NCBI GenBank assembly: GCA_003139795.1
Contig: PLGM01000101.1
Span: 7,971-71,970, forward strand
Source of the DNA: Acidobacteriaceae bacterium
Lineage (GTDB): Bacteria > Acidobacteriota > Terriglobia > Terriglobales > Acidobacteriaceae
DNA length: 64,000 nucleotides
Reading direction: 5' to 3'
In this document: one piece after another, positions 1 to 9,656 of the stretch
Numbering within the stretch: the stretch's first letter is position 1
Layout: each line of letters begins with the position of its first letter
Notes under the pieces: generated by a model
The model's database searches: none
Told to the model about the DNA's origin: nothing
The model's input: only the letters and a program-made list of their open reading frames with translations
Program-made: the position numbers and the translations under genes

Positions 1-325
1 GGGGAACGGTCTCTGGAGCAGTGTAGCAAAGCCCGCTCCGCGCAGACTGCTCCTTGGCCCTGGTAGGCAGGGATGCGCAAAAAGGGTTCCGGAAGGGTCC
101 AGATGCCTCCTCGGCGCCAGTTCAGCCGGGGCCCCTCTCCTTCGCGATACCGGTCAGATTCTCCCCGCATTGGTTCGATTCTCCCCGCCCCCCATTACTT
201 TTTGACTGAAAACCGGCACAAAATCAGGGCAAGGTACTACTAAAGAGTCACTTAAGTGCCGACAAAGAGGGAGATTCAAGATCGTCAACAGCGGATAGAT
301 TTGTATCTGAACTTGGGGGACCAAT

Positions 326-1633
326 ATGGCGACACTTCTATCGATGTACGGATACGACAACGACGACGATTTTGTCGAATCTGGGCCCGTTTCCGGGCCG
401 ACCCACAAGCCCCAGACCATCGCGGCACTTGATGTGCGTCAGTCAATTCTCGAGGATATTGCGCTAAAGACTCTCTATCTGTCCGGTTCGCTCTCCGTTC
501 TTGAGCTATCCAACAGGACCCAGCTCAGCTACGAAGTGGCAAACGAACTGTTTTGCAAGCTGCGCGCGGAATTGCTCTGCCAGGTCACTGGAATGACCGG
601 CACGGTCCCTCAGATCGCCATCACATCTCAGGGCAGATCGCGAGCTGTGGACCTTCTCGCCCAGAGCCATTATTCCGGCGCTGCGCCAGTATCGTTTGAG
701 AGCTACGCTGAGCAGACCAGGAAACAGAGCGTCAAGAAGGTGGAGGTGCACGCCGCCCATGTCAAGCGGGCATTTTCCCATCTGGTCATCGAAAATGAGA
801 TGTTACGGCAGCTCGGAACGGCACTCAACTCCGGTAGCTCCGTTTTTCTCTATGGGCCGCCTGGAACTGGAAAGACGACCGTGGCCGAAGGGCTATCGCG
901 GGTGCTCGCCGACGATGAGGTTTGGATCCCGTACGCGGTGGAAGTGGATGGTCAGATCATTACGATTTACGATCCGTCAATCCACAAGCGTGTACCGGAG
1001 TCGGAGCCCAAAAACCACGACTCCCGCTGGGTGCTCTGCCATCGCCCCGCGGTTTTGGTCGGCGGAGAGTTGACGGCCGAGATGCTGGACTTGCAATTCA
1101 ACCCGACTACAAAATTCTATGTCGCCCCCGCGCAGATGAAAGCCAATAACGGCGTCCTGATCATCGATGATTTCGGACGGCAGAGAATTCGCCCGGACGA
1201 ACTGCTGAACCGCTGGGTCGTTCCCCTCGATCGGAGGATCGATTTTCTGACTCTGGCAGGAGGCAAGAAGATCGAGGTCCCGTTCGAAATGCTGATCGTA
1301 TTTGCGTCCAATATGGATCCGGCCGAACTGGTGGATCCCGCCTTCCTGCGAAGGATTCAAACCAAGATCAGAATCGGCGAAGTTTCAGACGACAATTTCA
1401 ATGAAATCTTCTGCCGGGTTGCCGCTCAGAATCAAGTCCCCTTTGACATCGGCATACCCAACGATCTGATCGATTTCATTCACGTGACCCTGAAGCAAGA
1501 GTTGCGATCGTGCTATCCGCGGGATATTGTGAACCAGGTCTGCTGGGCCGCGCAATATGAAGGCAGAAAGCCGTATCTCGATCGCTCGGCCTTGAAACAG
1601 GCAGTTGAGGCTTACTTTCTGGCAAAGTCCTAG
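326..1633 (+). CDS. AAA-family ATPase (MoxR-like) with N-terminal helical/winged-helix-like region
   Basis: ORF of 435 aa; Walker A GPPGTGKTT, Walker B-like VLIIDDFG, sensor-like FASNMDP. Confidence 0.85.
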   Translation: MATLLSMYGYDNDDDFVESGPVSGPTHKPQTIAALDVRQSILEDIALKTLYLSGSLSVLELSNRTQLSYEVANELFCKLRAELLCQVTGMTGTVPQIAITSQGRSRAVDLLAQSHYSGAAPVSFESYAEQTRKQSVKKVEVHAAHVKRAFSHLVIENEMLRQLGTALNSGSSVFLYGPPGTGKTTVAEGLSRVLADDEVWIPYAVEVDGQIITIYDPSIHKRVPESEPKNHDSRWVLCHRPAVLVGGELTAEMLDLQFNPTTKFYVAPAQMKANNGVLIIDDFGRQRIRPDELLNRWVVPLDRRIDFLTLAGGKKIEVPFEMLIVFASNMDPAELVDPAFLRRIQTKIRIGEVSDDNFNEIFCRVAAQNQVPFDIGIPNDLIDFIHVTLKQELRSCYPRDIVNQVCWAAQYEGRKPYLDRSALKQAVEAYFLAKS

Positions 1634-1655
1634 AGGCCCTCGATGGAGCCGCCTC

Positions 1656-2030
1656 TAGTACCGCGACCGTGTGATTGTGAAATGTCGACGATGAGGATCT
1701 GGGTGGCCCCGGTCTCGTCCGCCGCGGCGGACTGCGGCGGAAGACCTGGGAGACGACATATCCACACGGTCGCGGTCCTGGGAGTCTGTCGGGAATAGGT
1801 TTTTCATCCTTTAGAATCAATAACTTACGAATTCTACATTTTACGTAAGCAGTTGATTCTAAATGGGTTAGGCTGCGTAAATCTCCTGTTTCCGACACAC
1901 TCCAAGTACCGCGACCGTGTGGTTGTGAAATGTCGACGATTAGGATCTGGGTGGCTCCAGGTCTTCCGCCGTGGCGGACCGCGGCGGAAGACCTGGGAGA
2001 CGACATATCCACACGGTCGCGGTACTGGAA
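1656..2030. repeat. Composite inverted-repeat element: two ~120-130 bp near-identical copies flanking a third inverted repeat
   Basis: Copy A ~1658-1776 and copy B 1901-2029 share CCGCGACCGTGTG...CACACGGTCGCGG termini and an internal palindrome; the spacer 1781-1903 has ends GGAGTCTGTCGG/CCGACACACTCC and an internal TTTAGAATCAA...TTGATTCTAAA. Confidence 0.85.
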
Positions 2031-2131
2031 TCCGCGCTTTATGCGGGAATCGCCGGGCCGGCAGATGGGCTCGCGGACAGCCGGTCACGCACGCGCCTTC
2101 AATGGCCGCAAATCTCCTCGAACACTCTCCT

Positions 2132-3484
2132 TCAGGCCAGCTTCATTGCATCCGGGTCCCAGTGGACGATTGTTCCGCGGTCGATGCTGAGATTGCTCAG
2201 CAGTGCGGCTCCGGCTGCCCGGTAACCGAAAACAGCATCTTCCACCACCGGCTTGCGGGATCGCACCGCTTCAAAGAAATTTCTGAAGTGGTCGTAGCTG
2301 TCGACATATCCGTCCGGCGCTACATACTTCTCGTATCCCACCGGCGGCTCTCCTTCGGGGTGCGGGCGCGGATACTTCTTCCGGTAGTCCTCCAGAATGA
2401 GCTTTTGCATCGCTTCAGGGAAGGTCTCAATCATCAATCCGGGTTCCTTCTCGCGCGGCACGCGGTTGACGCTCACTGAGTTGCCGGCGATCTCCATTGT
2501 GCCTTCCGAACCCGTAAAGATCAGCCCTTCGCTCTCCTCGCCGCCGTCCACAAAGTTCACGCGGAGGCTCAGGTTGAATCCCTCCCGATAGTCGAACAGA
2601 CCCAGCATCACGTCCGGCACGTCCCTGCCGTCTTTCCAGAAGCGCAGTGCTCCGGTGGCCATGCCCCGCGTGGGCCCGTTTGACCCGGTAATGAAGTGTG
2701 TTCCGCTGAACAGATGCACAAACAGGTCGCCGGCCACGCCGCTTCCGTAAGCCTTCCACTTGCGCCACTGGAAGAAGTGTTCGGCATTGAAGGGAATCTT
2801 CGGCGCGGTGCCCAAAAAACGCGGCCAGTCGCAGGTCTCCGTCGAGGCATCCGGCGGAACCGTGTAGCTCCAGGCGCCCGTGGCCGAATTGCGGTCCCAG
2901 CGCGCGGTCACCATGTTGAGCTGGCCGATGGCCCCCGCGGCGAGGAGTTCTTTCGCCTTGGCATAAATTACCGAGCTCACGCGCTGGCTGCCGATCTGGA
3001 GAATGCGTCCAGTTGAGTGCGCGGTCTCGATCATCGCCGGCCCATCCGCGTACAAATGGATCATCGGCTTCTCGCAATACACATCCTTGCCGGCCTTCAT
3101 GGCGTCCACCGAGGCTTGCTTGTGCCAATGATCGGGCGTGCCGATGATGACCGCGTCGATGTCCTTGCGCGCCAGAATCTCGCCGTAGTCGCGCGTGGTG
3201 AAGGTGTCCGTGCCCCAGATCTCCTTGCTGTGGTCCAGTCGGCCGTTGTAGCAGTCGGCCACGGCCACCAGCTTTACGCCCGGAACCTGCACCGCAACCT
3301 TGGTATCAAACTGCCCCTGGCCCCCCGCGCCGATCAGCGCGATCTGAATGTTGTCGTTGGCCGAGACCGGCCTGGCCGGCTCGTTTTGAACTGCGGCCAA
3401 CGCATGCAGCCTGGCTCCCAGCAACGTCCCCGCCGATGCCGCGCCCGCCACCCTGAGAAAATTCCTGCGATTCAGTTCGTTCAC
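2132..3484 (-). CDS. Gfo/Idh/MocA family oxidoreductase with Tat-type signal
   Basis: NELNRRNFLRVAGAASAG Tat-like N-terminus, Rossmann region IALIGAGGQGQ, EKPM motif; GTG start proposed inside the longer ORF. Confidence 0.85.
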   Translation of the reverse strand: MNELNRRNFLRVAGAASAGTLLGARLHALAAVQNEPARPVSANDNIQIALIGAGGQGQFDTKVAVQVPGVKLVAVADCYNGRLDHSKEIWGTDTFTTRDYGEILARKDIDAVIIGTPDHWHKQASVDAMKAGKDVYCEKPMIHLYADGPAMIETAHSTGRILQIGSQRVSSVIYAKAKELLAAGAIGQLNMVTARWDRNSATGAWSYTVPPDASTETCDWPRFLGTAPKIPFNAEHFFQWRKWKAYGSGVAGDLFVHLFSGTHFITGSNGPTRGMATGALRFWKDGRDVPDVMLGLFDYREGFNLSLRVNFVDGGEESEGLIFTGSEGTMEIAGNSVSVNRVPREKEPGLMIETFPEAMQKLILEDYRKKYPRPHPEGEPPVGYEKYVAPDGYVDSYDHFRNFFEAVRSRKPVVEDAVFGYRAAGAALLSNLSIDRGTIVHWDPDAMKLA

Positions 3485-3581
3485 TTTAGCTCCTCCGAAC
3501 TTCAAAGATTTCCGCCGCATACAACAATACACGCGCCGGGCGGGTCGCATCACAGGGAACTTCGCCCTGTCGGCAGGCCCA

Positions 3582-4298
3582 TTAGCATCGCATGGTCTTC
3601 CGCTTTTTGCCGACGCGCCCGGCGGCTTCGATTTTCTCGATGTAGGCCGTGGCCAGCGGCACTTTGCAGGCAGTGTCGCCCATATGCACCGAGACTGCGC
3701 CAATCCGGCGCGCAATGGCTTTGGCTTGCTTCAGCAGAGGCTTCACATAGCCTCCCACGGAGATCACAAAAGTGTTCATCGTGTAGCGAATCCGGTTCGG
3801 CGCGCTCCCGATTTGCTTGACGACCGTATCGAGAAGATTCTCGATTTCGCCAAGGTCCAGGGCTTCATCCGCTTTCGTAGCCACGAGCCCGGAATACGTG
3901 GACCAGCCGGCGGCGGCGATGTGCTCCTTCTTCGACTTGATCCATTCCAGGGCCAATGCGCGGCCGTGCGGATTCTCAACGGTCAGCCAGGGAATCGTGT
4001 ATTCGGAGATCATTTGCAGGCCCCCCGCACTCTCGGCCCAAGCGTTCAACTGTGTGCGGGTCAGCTTCGCGCCGTCGGCCACCATTCCGGCGAGGTACAT
4101 GGCGTCCATGTTGCCGGTTTCGTAGAGTTCGCAGGCCAGAGCCTGCTGGCCTTTGATGGATTTCGCGATGACCTTCAGGTCCGCGACGCTGACCCCGAAG
4201 ACGCGCTCCGGCGCCATGCCGTGACGAGCATAGATCTTCCGCGTCTGCTCTTTGCCTTTGCTCTTCAGGTCGGCCATGATGGAGGTGACGGTCGGCAT
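3582..4298 (-). CDS. DNA alkylation repair protein (AlkD-like)
   Basis: MADLKSKGKEQTRKIYARHGMAPERVFGVSVADLK; HEAT-like AlkD family pattern. Confidence 0.75.
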   Translation of the reverse strand: MPTVTSIMADLKSKGKEQTRKIYARHGMAPERVFGVSVADLKVIAKSIKGQQALACELYETGNMDAMYLAGMVADGAKLTRTQLNAWAESAGGLQMISEYTIPWLTVENPHGRALALEWIKSKKEHIAAAGWSTYSGLVATKADEALDLGEIENLLDTVVKQIGSAPNRIRYTMNTFVISVGGYVKPLLKQAKAIARRIGAVSVHMGDTACKVPLATAYIEKIEAAGRVGKKRKTMRC

Positions 4299-4453
4299 AA
4301 AGTTCTCCTTGTGAGGGCAACCGGGGCCCGGTCTGTTGCGCGCGAATCGCAATGCGAGGATTATGGATGCGGTTCGGGTGAAATGCAACCGCCAGAATAG
4401 TACGGGCGAGGGCGGGCCCACAACCTGGAGACAAATGCTTTAGCATCCAAATT

Positions 4454-6757
4454 GTGCCCGGCCTCGATACTCCAGTCATGTATGTGCGCGGCGTGGGTCC
4501 GCGCGTGGCCAAGATGCTCGCCGTCAAGGGCATCCAGACCGCCGAGGACCTGCTCTACCACCTGCCCTTCCGCTATGAGGACCGCCAGCACCCGCGCAGC
4601 CTGGACGAACTGAAGCCCGGCGAGATGGCAAGCGTCATCGCGGAGGTGCGGGGCTCGGCGCTGTTGCGCACCCGCAGGATGCCCATCTTCGAGTTGACCG
4701 TGGGACAGGGCCGCTGCGCGTTGAAGTGCATCTGGTTCAACGGAAGCTATTTGAGCGGCAAGTTTCACGCCGGGCAGACGGTGGCCGTCTACGGCAAGGT
4801 CGAGCCGTCGCGCTCCACAAGCAATTTGAAGATGATCCAGCCGCAGTTCGAGGTGCTGCCCGACGCGAGCGATGACGCCGAAACGCGGCTGCTTGAAGTG
4901 GGCCGCATCACGCCGGTCTACGAGTCGCTGGGCGGGGCGCGGCTGGCCTCGCGCTGGCAGCGAAAGACGATCTTCAACCTGCTGGAGGCGGTGCGCGGCG
5001 CGGTGCCGGAGTGCCTGCCGAGGGAGATGCTGGCCCGGCTCGACCTGCCGGAGCGCGAGACCGCGCTGCGCGAGGTTCATTTTCCGCCTGAAGGCACGCC
5101 TTTTGCCCAGTTGCAAAGCTGGGCGACGCCCTCTCACCGGCGGCTGATCTTCGAGGAACTGTTCTTTCTGGAACTGGGCCTGGAGCTGAAGCGCCGCCGC
5201 ATGAGGGAGCGCGCCGGCATCGCGTTTGCCACCACCGACAAGGTTCGCGAGGCCATCCGCGAGGTGCTGCCGTTTCATCCCACCAAGGCGCAGAAGCGGG
5301 CGCTGGGCGAGATTGTGGCCGACATGCGCAGCGCGAGCCCCATGCGCCGCCTGCTGCAGGGCGATGTGGGATCGGGCAAGACCATCGTCGCGCTGCAGGC
5401 CATGCTGGTGGCCATGGAAAACGGCTACCAGGCGGCGCTGATGGCGCCCACCGAGATCCTGGCCACACAGCACTTTCTGGCCGCGCGCAAACTGCTGGAG
5501 CGGTCGAGCCGCAAGCCGCGCGTGGTGCTGCTCACCGGCTCTCTCGATGAAGACCGCAAGCGCCACACCCGCGGCGAGATCAACCGCGGCGAGGCGCAAC
5601 TGGTGATCGGGACTCATGCCCTCATTGAGGAAAAAGTCGAGTTCGACCGGCTGGGGCTGGTGGTCGTCGATGAGCAGCATCGCTTCGGCGTGCTGCAACG
5701 CTTCAAGCTGATGAAGAAACCCAACCAGGCCGAGCCGGACGTGCTGGTGATGACCGCAACGCCGATTCCGCGCACGCTGGCGCTGTCGCTCTACGGCGAT
5801 CTGGACGTGAGCGTCCTGGATGAGCTGCCGCCGGGACGGACGCCCATCGTCACGCGGCGGGTTCCGGGCGAGGAAGCGGAAAAAGTGTGGGAGTTCGTTC
5901 GCAAACAGGTGGCGCAGGGCCGGCAGGCTTACATCGTCTACCCAGTGATCGAGGGAACCAAAGAGGACCAGCCGGAGCTGGATTTCTCCCACGACGACGC
6001 GGAGGCCGGCCTTGAGCCGCCGCCGCCGACTGCGCGCATGGCCGCTCGCAAATCCACCCGCAAGGGTAAGACGGCGGAGCTGTTCCCGAAGGCCGCGCAG
6101 GAAGCGAATCCTGGGGCCAAGTCGGGGCTCAAATCCGCCGTGGAGATGCACGAAAAGCTGCGCACCGGCCCGCTCGCCGGCCTGCGCGTAGCGCTGCTCC
6201 ATGGCCGCCTGGACGCCGACGAGAAAGAGATCATCATGCGCCGCTTTCAGCGCGGCGAGATCGACGTGCTGGTGGCCACCACCGTCATCGAGGTCGGCGT
6301 CGATGTGCCCAACGCCACCCTGATGGTGGTGGAGCACGCGGAGCGATTTGGCCTGGCGCAGTTGCACCAGTTGCGCGGCCGGGTGGGCCGTGGAGCGGCC
6401 AAAAGCTACTGTATTCTGATGACCGGCCCGCGCGTCTCACCGCTCGGCGAGGAACGCCTGAACGCCATGGTGCGCACCCAGGACGGATTCGAGCTGGCGG
6501 AGCTGGACCTGAACCTGCGCGGCCCCGGCGAGTTTTTCGGAACCCGGCAGGCCGGCCTGCCCGACTTTCGCGTGGCCAACCTGGTGCGCGACCGGCAGTT
6601 GCTGGAGCTGGCCAAGATGGAGGCCGCCCGCTTTGCCAACGCTCCCGGCACCGATAAAGCCAGGGCCGGCGAAGTGACTGACGCCGAGCGGGCGCGCGTG
6701 TGGGCGCGGCTCAAAGAGGCGTGGCAGCGCCGCTATGGGCTGGTGGAGGCCGGTTGA
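4454..6757 (+). CDS. recG: ATP-dependent DNA helicase RecG
   Basis: 767 aa; wedge domain, GDVGSGKTIVA, DEQHRFGV, QLHQLRGRVGRG. Confidence 0.95.
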   Translation: MPGLDTPVMYVRGVGPRVAKMLAVKGIQTAEDLLYHLPFRYEDRQHPRSLDELKPGEMASVIAEVRGSALLRTRRMPIFELTVGQGRCALKCIWFNGSYLSGKFHAGQTVAVYGKVEPSRSTSNLKMIQPQFEVLPDASDDAETRLLEVGRITPVYESLGGARLASRWQRKTIFNLLEAVRGAVPECLPREMLARLDLPERETALREVHFPPEGTPFAQLQSWATPSHRRLIFEELFFLELGLELKRRRMRERAGIAFATTDKVREAIREVLPFHPTKAQKRALGEIVADMRSASPMRRLLQGDVGSGKTIVALQAMLVAMENGYQAALMAPTEILATQHFLAARKLLERSSRKPRVVLLTGSLDEDRKRHTRGEINRGEAQLVIGTHALIEEKVEFDRLGLVVVDEQHRFGVLQRFKLMKKPNQAEPDVLVMTATPIPRTLALSLYGDLDVSVLDELPPGRTPIVTRRVPGEEAEKVWEFVRKQVAQGRQAYIVYPVIEGTKEDQPELDFSHDDAEAGLEPPPPTARMAARKSTRKGKTAELFPKAAQEANPGAKSGLKSAVEMHEKLRTGPLAGLRVALLHGRLDADEKEIIMRRFQRGEIDVLVATTVIEVGVDVPNATLMVVEHAERFGLAQLHQLRGRVGRGAAKSYCILMTGPRVSPLGEERLNAMVRTQDGFELAELDLNLRGPGEFFGTRQAGLPDFRVANLVRDRQLLELAKMEAARFANAPGTDKARAGEVTDAERARVWARLKEAWQRRYGLVEAG

Positions 6758-6820
6758 AAGCGTAGCCGGCCTTTGCTACGATCAGTGCCGTTCGGCTTCA
6801 TCCGGAGGTTGACGAAATCC

Positions 6821-7372
6821 ATGCTGCGAGTCGCGCTTTTCTTCGCCGCATCCGCCGCCATCCTTCCGTTGTCATGGCGGTCGCTCAAGGATTGGCGCAC
6901 GCACGGCTTCTATCGGTTTTTCGCGTTTGAGCTGCTGCTGGCCCTGATCCTGCTCAACGCGCCGCTGTGGTTTCGCAACCCTCTTTCGGTTCGCCAACTG
7001 GTTTCATGGTTGCTCGGAGCCGTCTCGATCGGGCTGGCGATCGAAGGCTTCCGGCTGCTGCGCGTGATCGGCCGGCCTCGGCCAACCGCCGCCCCTAGCG
7101 CCAATCTCCCTTTTGAGAACACGACTACGCTGGTTACGATAGGCGCGTATCGCTGGATAAGGCATCCCTTGTACGCTTCCCTGCTGGCGCTTGCCTGGAG
7201 CGCCTGGCTCAAGGACCCGCTCGGGACCGGCTCCGTGGCGCTGACCCTGGGCGCAAGCGGCTTTCTGCTGGCGACAGCAATGGCCGAGGAACGGGAGAAT
7301 CTCAAGCGGTTCGGCGCGGCCTATGCCGATTACATGAAGAGTACGCAGCGATTTATTCCATTTCTGTTCTGA
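6821..7372 (+). CDS. Membrane isoprenylcysteine/PEMT-type methyltransferase family protein
   Basis: Several TM segments and YRWIRHPLYAS motif followed by C-terminal EE-x-L-x-x-x-F-G; internal ATG start preferred. Confidence 0.65.
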   Translation: MLRVALFFAASAAILPLSWRSLKDWRTHGFYRFFAFELLLALILLNAPLWFRNPLSVRQLVSWLLGAVSIGLAIEGFRLLRVIGRPRPTAAPSANLPFENTTTLVTIGAYRWIRHPLYASLLALAWSAWLKDPLGTGSVALTLGASGFLLATAMAEERENLKRFGAAYADYMKSTQRFIPFLF

Positions 7373-7417
7373 AATCGGAATCGACGCGGGCCGTTTCGGA
7401 TGGATCCGATGGCCCGA

Positions 7418-7810
7418 TCAGGCCGCTTCCGGGGCCGCGGAGCCATGCACCATCTCCACCGGAAACGTTTGAATCTCCAGGTCGATGCTGGCGATCTCGG
7501 CGCCGCAGTCGCGCTGATGGCTGCGGGTGCACTGGCACAGCTCGGTAAAGCGGATATGCCCGCTCTGGCTCAGTTCCAGCCCCGCGGCGATCAACACACT
7601 GTAGATATCCACACAGGCCTGGCGCTCGAACTCGAACAACATGTTCACTGCGCCGGTATCGTTTGCGCCGCGGCTCAGAACCCAGCCCCCGCAGCCGAGA
7701 ATGGCGCCGGTGAGGGTCTGGACCAGTCGAGAGGGCTCCTCGATGGAGACGGCCTTCATCTGCATCGCCCAAGGTATGCTCATCGCTTGCCCCGCGTAGC
7801 GGCTTGGCAT
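7418..7810 (-). CDS. Conserved hypothetical protein
   Basis: MPSRYAGQAMSIPWAMQMKAVSIEEPSRLV...; coding-like ORF between two genes, no family recognised. Confidence 0.5.
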   Translation of the reverse strand: MPSRYAGQAMSIPWAMQMKAVSIEEPSRLVQTLTGAILGCGGWVLSRGANDTGAVNMLFEFERQACVDIYSVLIAAGLELSQSGHIRFTELCQCTRSHQRDCGAEIASIDLEIQTFPVEMVHGSAAPEAA

Positions 7811-8050
7811 TGTCAGCCTCACACCGGTCTTATCGGAGCCGCGCAGAACAGCATAACGATTGTGCAGGAGTCGAACGGCCCTTGACCGGCTTTGAAACAT
7901 GCGCGCATCACAGGGGTCCGGCGGTCCTGTCAACTGGTAATTGGAGGTGCGCCGGCCAACCCTTGCGAGGCCACGATTCCACGTCGGAACCGGCCAACCG
8001 GAATGGCCACAAACGCAACAAAAGCAAAATGATGTAGCTTGATAGACAGC

Positions 8051-8434
8051 ATGATCCTCGGCTCCGGAATCGATCTGGTAGAGATTGGGCGCATCCAGCA
8101 GTCCATGGACCGCTATGGCAGCCGCTTTCTCGACCGTGTGTACACCGGCGCGGAACAGGCCTACTGCCGGCGCAAGCGCGCGTCCGCGGAAAGCTTTGCC
8201 GCCCGGTTTGCCGCCAAGGAGGCAGGAGCCAAGGCCCTGGGAACGGGCATCAGCCAAGGCGTAAGCTGGCTGGAGATCGAGGTCGTCCGCCAACCGTCCG
8301 GAAGGCCTTCTCTGCAGCTTCACGGGCGCGCCGCCGAGATTGCCGCCCGCCTGGGCGTCGTCCACGCGGCGCTTTCCATCACCCATACTGCCGAGGTTGC
8401 CATGGCCAGTGTGGTGCTCGAGGACGGGCGCTAG
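8051..8434 (+). CDS. acpS: Holo-[acyl-carrier-protein] synthase
   Basis: MILGSGIDLVEIGRI, FAARFAAKEAGAKALGTGI, SITHT motifs. Confidence 0.93.
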   Translation: MILGSGIDLVEIGRIQQSMDRYGSRFLDRVYTGAEQAYCRRKRASAESFAARFAAKEAGAKALGTGISQGVSWLEIEVVRQPSGRPSLQLHGRAAEIAARLGVVHAALSITHTAEVAMASVVLEDGR

Positions 8435-8493
8435 CGCCGCCCCTTCTGCTATCCTCAAGGCGATAACCTGCTCATTTCAGCCAAGGGAGCATC

Positions 8494-9570
8494 GTGGCAA
8501 GCCGCAAAGAGATTCAATGGGCGCAACTGAGAGTGGGAGCGTTGGTCCTGGCGGCCATGGCCGTGCTGGTGGGGCTCATTATCCTCATGTCCGGCTCCAC
8601 AGGCGGGCTGTTTGCGCGCAAGCTGGTGCTCCGCTCCTACTTTGAGAATGCCGCGGGGGTCAAGGATGGAGCGCCGGTCACTCTGGAAGGCGTGACCATC
8701 GGCAATGTGATTCATGTACGCGTGGTCCCCGATCGCGATCCCACGCCCGTAGAGGTGTCCATGCAGGTGGGCCGCGAGTTTCTGCACGATCTGCACACGG
8801 ATTCGACCGCATCGATCGCGCAGGCCGGCGTTCTGGGTGACAGCTACGTGGATATCAGCTCGGTGCACGCCAGCGGGCCGCCGCCTGCCAACAACGCAGA
8901 GCTCAAGGCCTCCGGCGCACCCAGCATTCAGGACGTGATCCGCACCAGCGAGGATTCCATTACCCAGGTGCAGACGCTGATGCACAAGATTGAGTTGTTG
9001 ATCGATACGCTCAATTCCAAGCGCGGCACCGCGGGCCAGCTGATCAACGACCCCGAACTGGGCAGAAAGATCACCCTCATCGCCACCGATCTTCAGACCA
9101 TTACCGGCGCCATCGCCCAGGGTAAAGGCTCGCTGGGCAAACTGATCAACGACGATACGCTCTACACGCGCGCCAATTCGGCCATCGATCGCCTGGACAA
9201 GATCACCACCGCCCTCGACGAGGGCAAGGGCAGCGCGGGAAAGCTGCTCAAAGACGACTCGTTCTACAACAATCTGAACGCCGCCGTTTCCAATGCCAAT
9301 CAACTGGTGGCCGAGATCAACTCCGGCAAGGGTTCGATAGGAAAACTGGTCAAGGACCCCGCCTTCGCGCAAAAGCTTGACGATACCGTGACGCGCCTGG
9401 ACAAGATTCTCACCAGCGTGGACGAGGGCAAGGGCACGCTCGGGCAGTTGGTGGTGAACCGCTCCCTTTACGACCACGCCGACCAGACCCTGGATCAGAC
9501 CCAGCAGTTCGTGAAAAGCATTCGCGAAGACCCGAAAAAGTATCTGATCATCCGCATGAAGGTTTTTTAG
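8494..9570 (+). CDS. MlaD/MCE-domain protein with five tandem 34-aa repeats
   Basis: N-terminal TM, MCE domain (YFENAAGVKDGAPVTLEGVTIGNV), then GKGSxGKL repeats. Confidence 0.88.
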   Translation: MASRKEIQWAQLRVGALVLAAMAVLVGLIILMSGSTGGLFARKLVLRSYFENAAGVKDGAPVTLEGVTIGNVIHVRVVPDRDPTPVEVSMQVGREFLHDLHTDSTASIAQAGVLGDSYVDISSVHASGPPPANNAELKASGAPSIQDVIRTSEDSITQVQTLMHKIELLIDTLNSKRGTAGQLINDPELGRKITLIATDLQTITGAIAQGKGSLGKLINDDTLYTRANSAIDRLDKITTALDEGKGSAGKLLKDDSFYNNLNAAVSNANQLVAEINSGKGSIGKLVKDPAFAQKLDDTVTRLDKILTSVDEGKGTLGQLVVNRSLYDHADQTLDQTQQFVKSIREDPKKYLIIRMKVF

Positions 9571-9656
9571 GTTTACGGCGCACCGGCGATATGGACCGGC
9601 AGCACTGGGGAGCTTTCCTGTGAGCCGCTCCGTAACCAGTGGCATAGGAGGTCACC

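Noticed and set aside
171-188. GGTTCGATTC, tRNA T-arm-like string
   Set aside because: No matching acceptor, D or anticodon arms upstream; explained by the GATTCTCCCCGC direct repeat.
1476-2479. Several overlapping ORFs on both strands across the repeat region (1476-2012, 1834-2088, 1853-2479, 1930-2190)
   Set aside because: Translations of palindromic repeat DNA; the frames contain the repeats themselves (e.g. SSPRSSAAVRHGGRPGATQIL twice).
4361-6367. 668-aa minus-strand ORF opposite recG
   Set aside because: Antisense shadow ORF of a GC-rich gene; His/Arg/Gln-rich composition and no recognisable domain.
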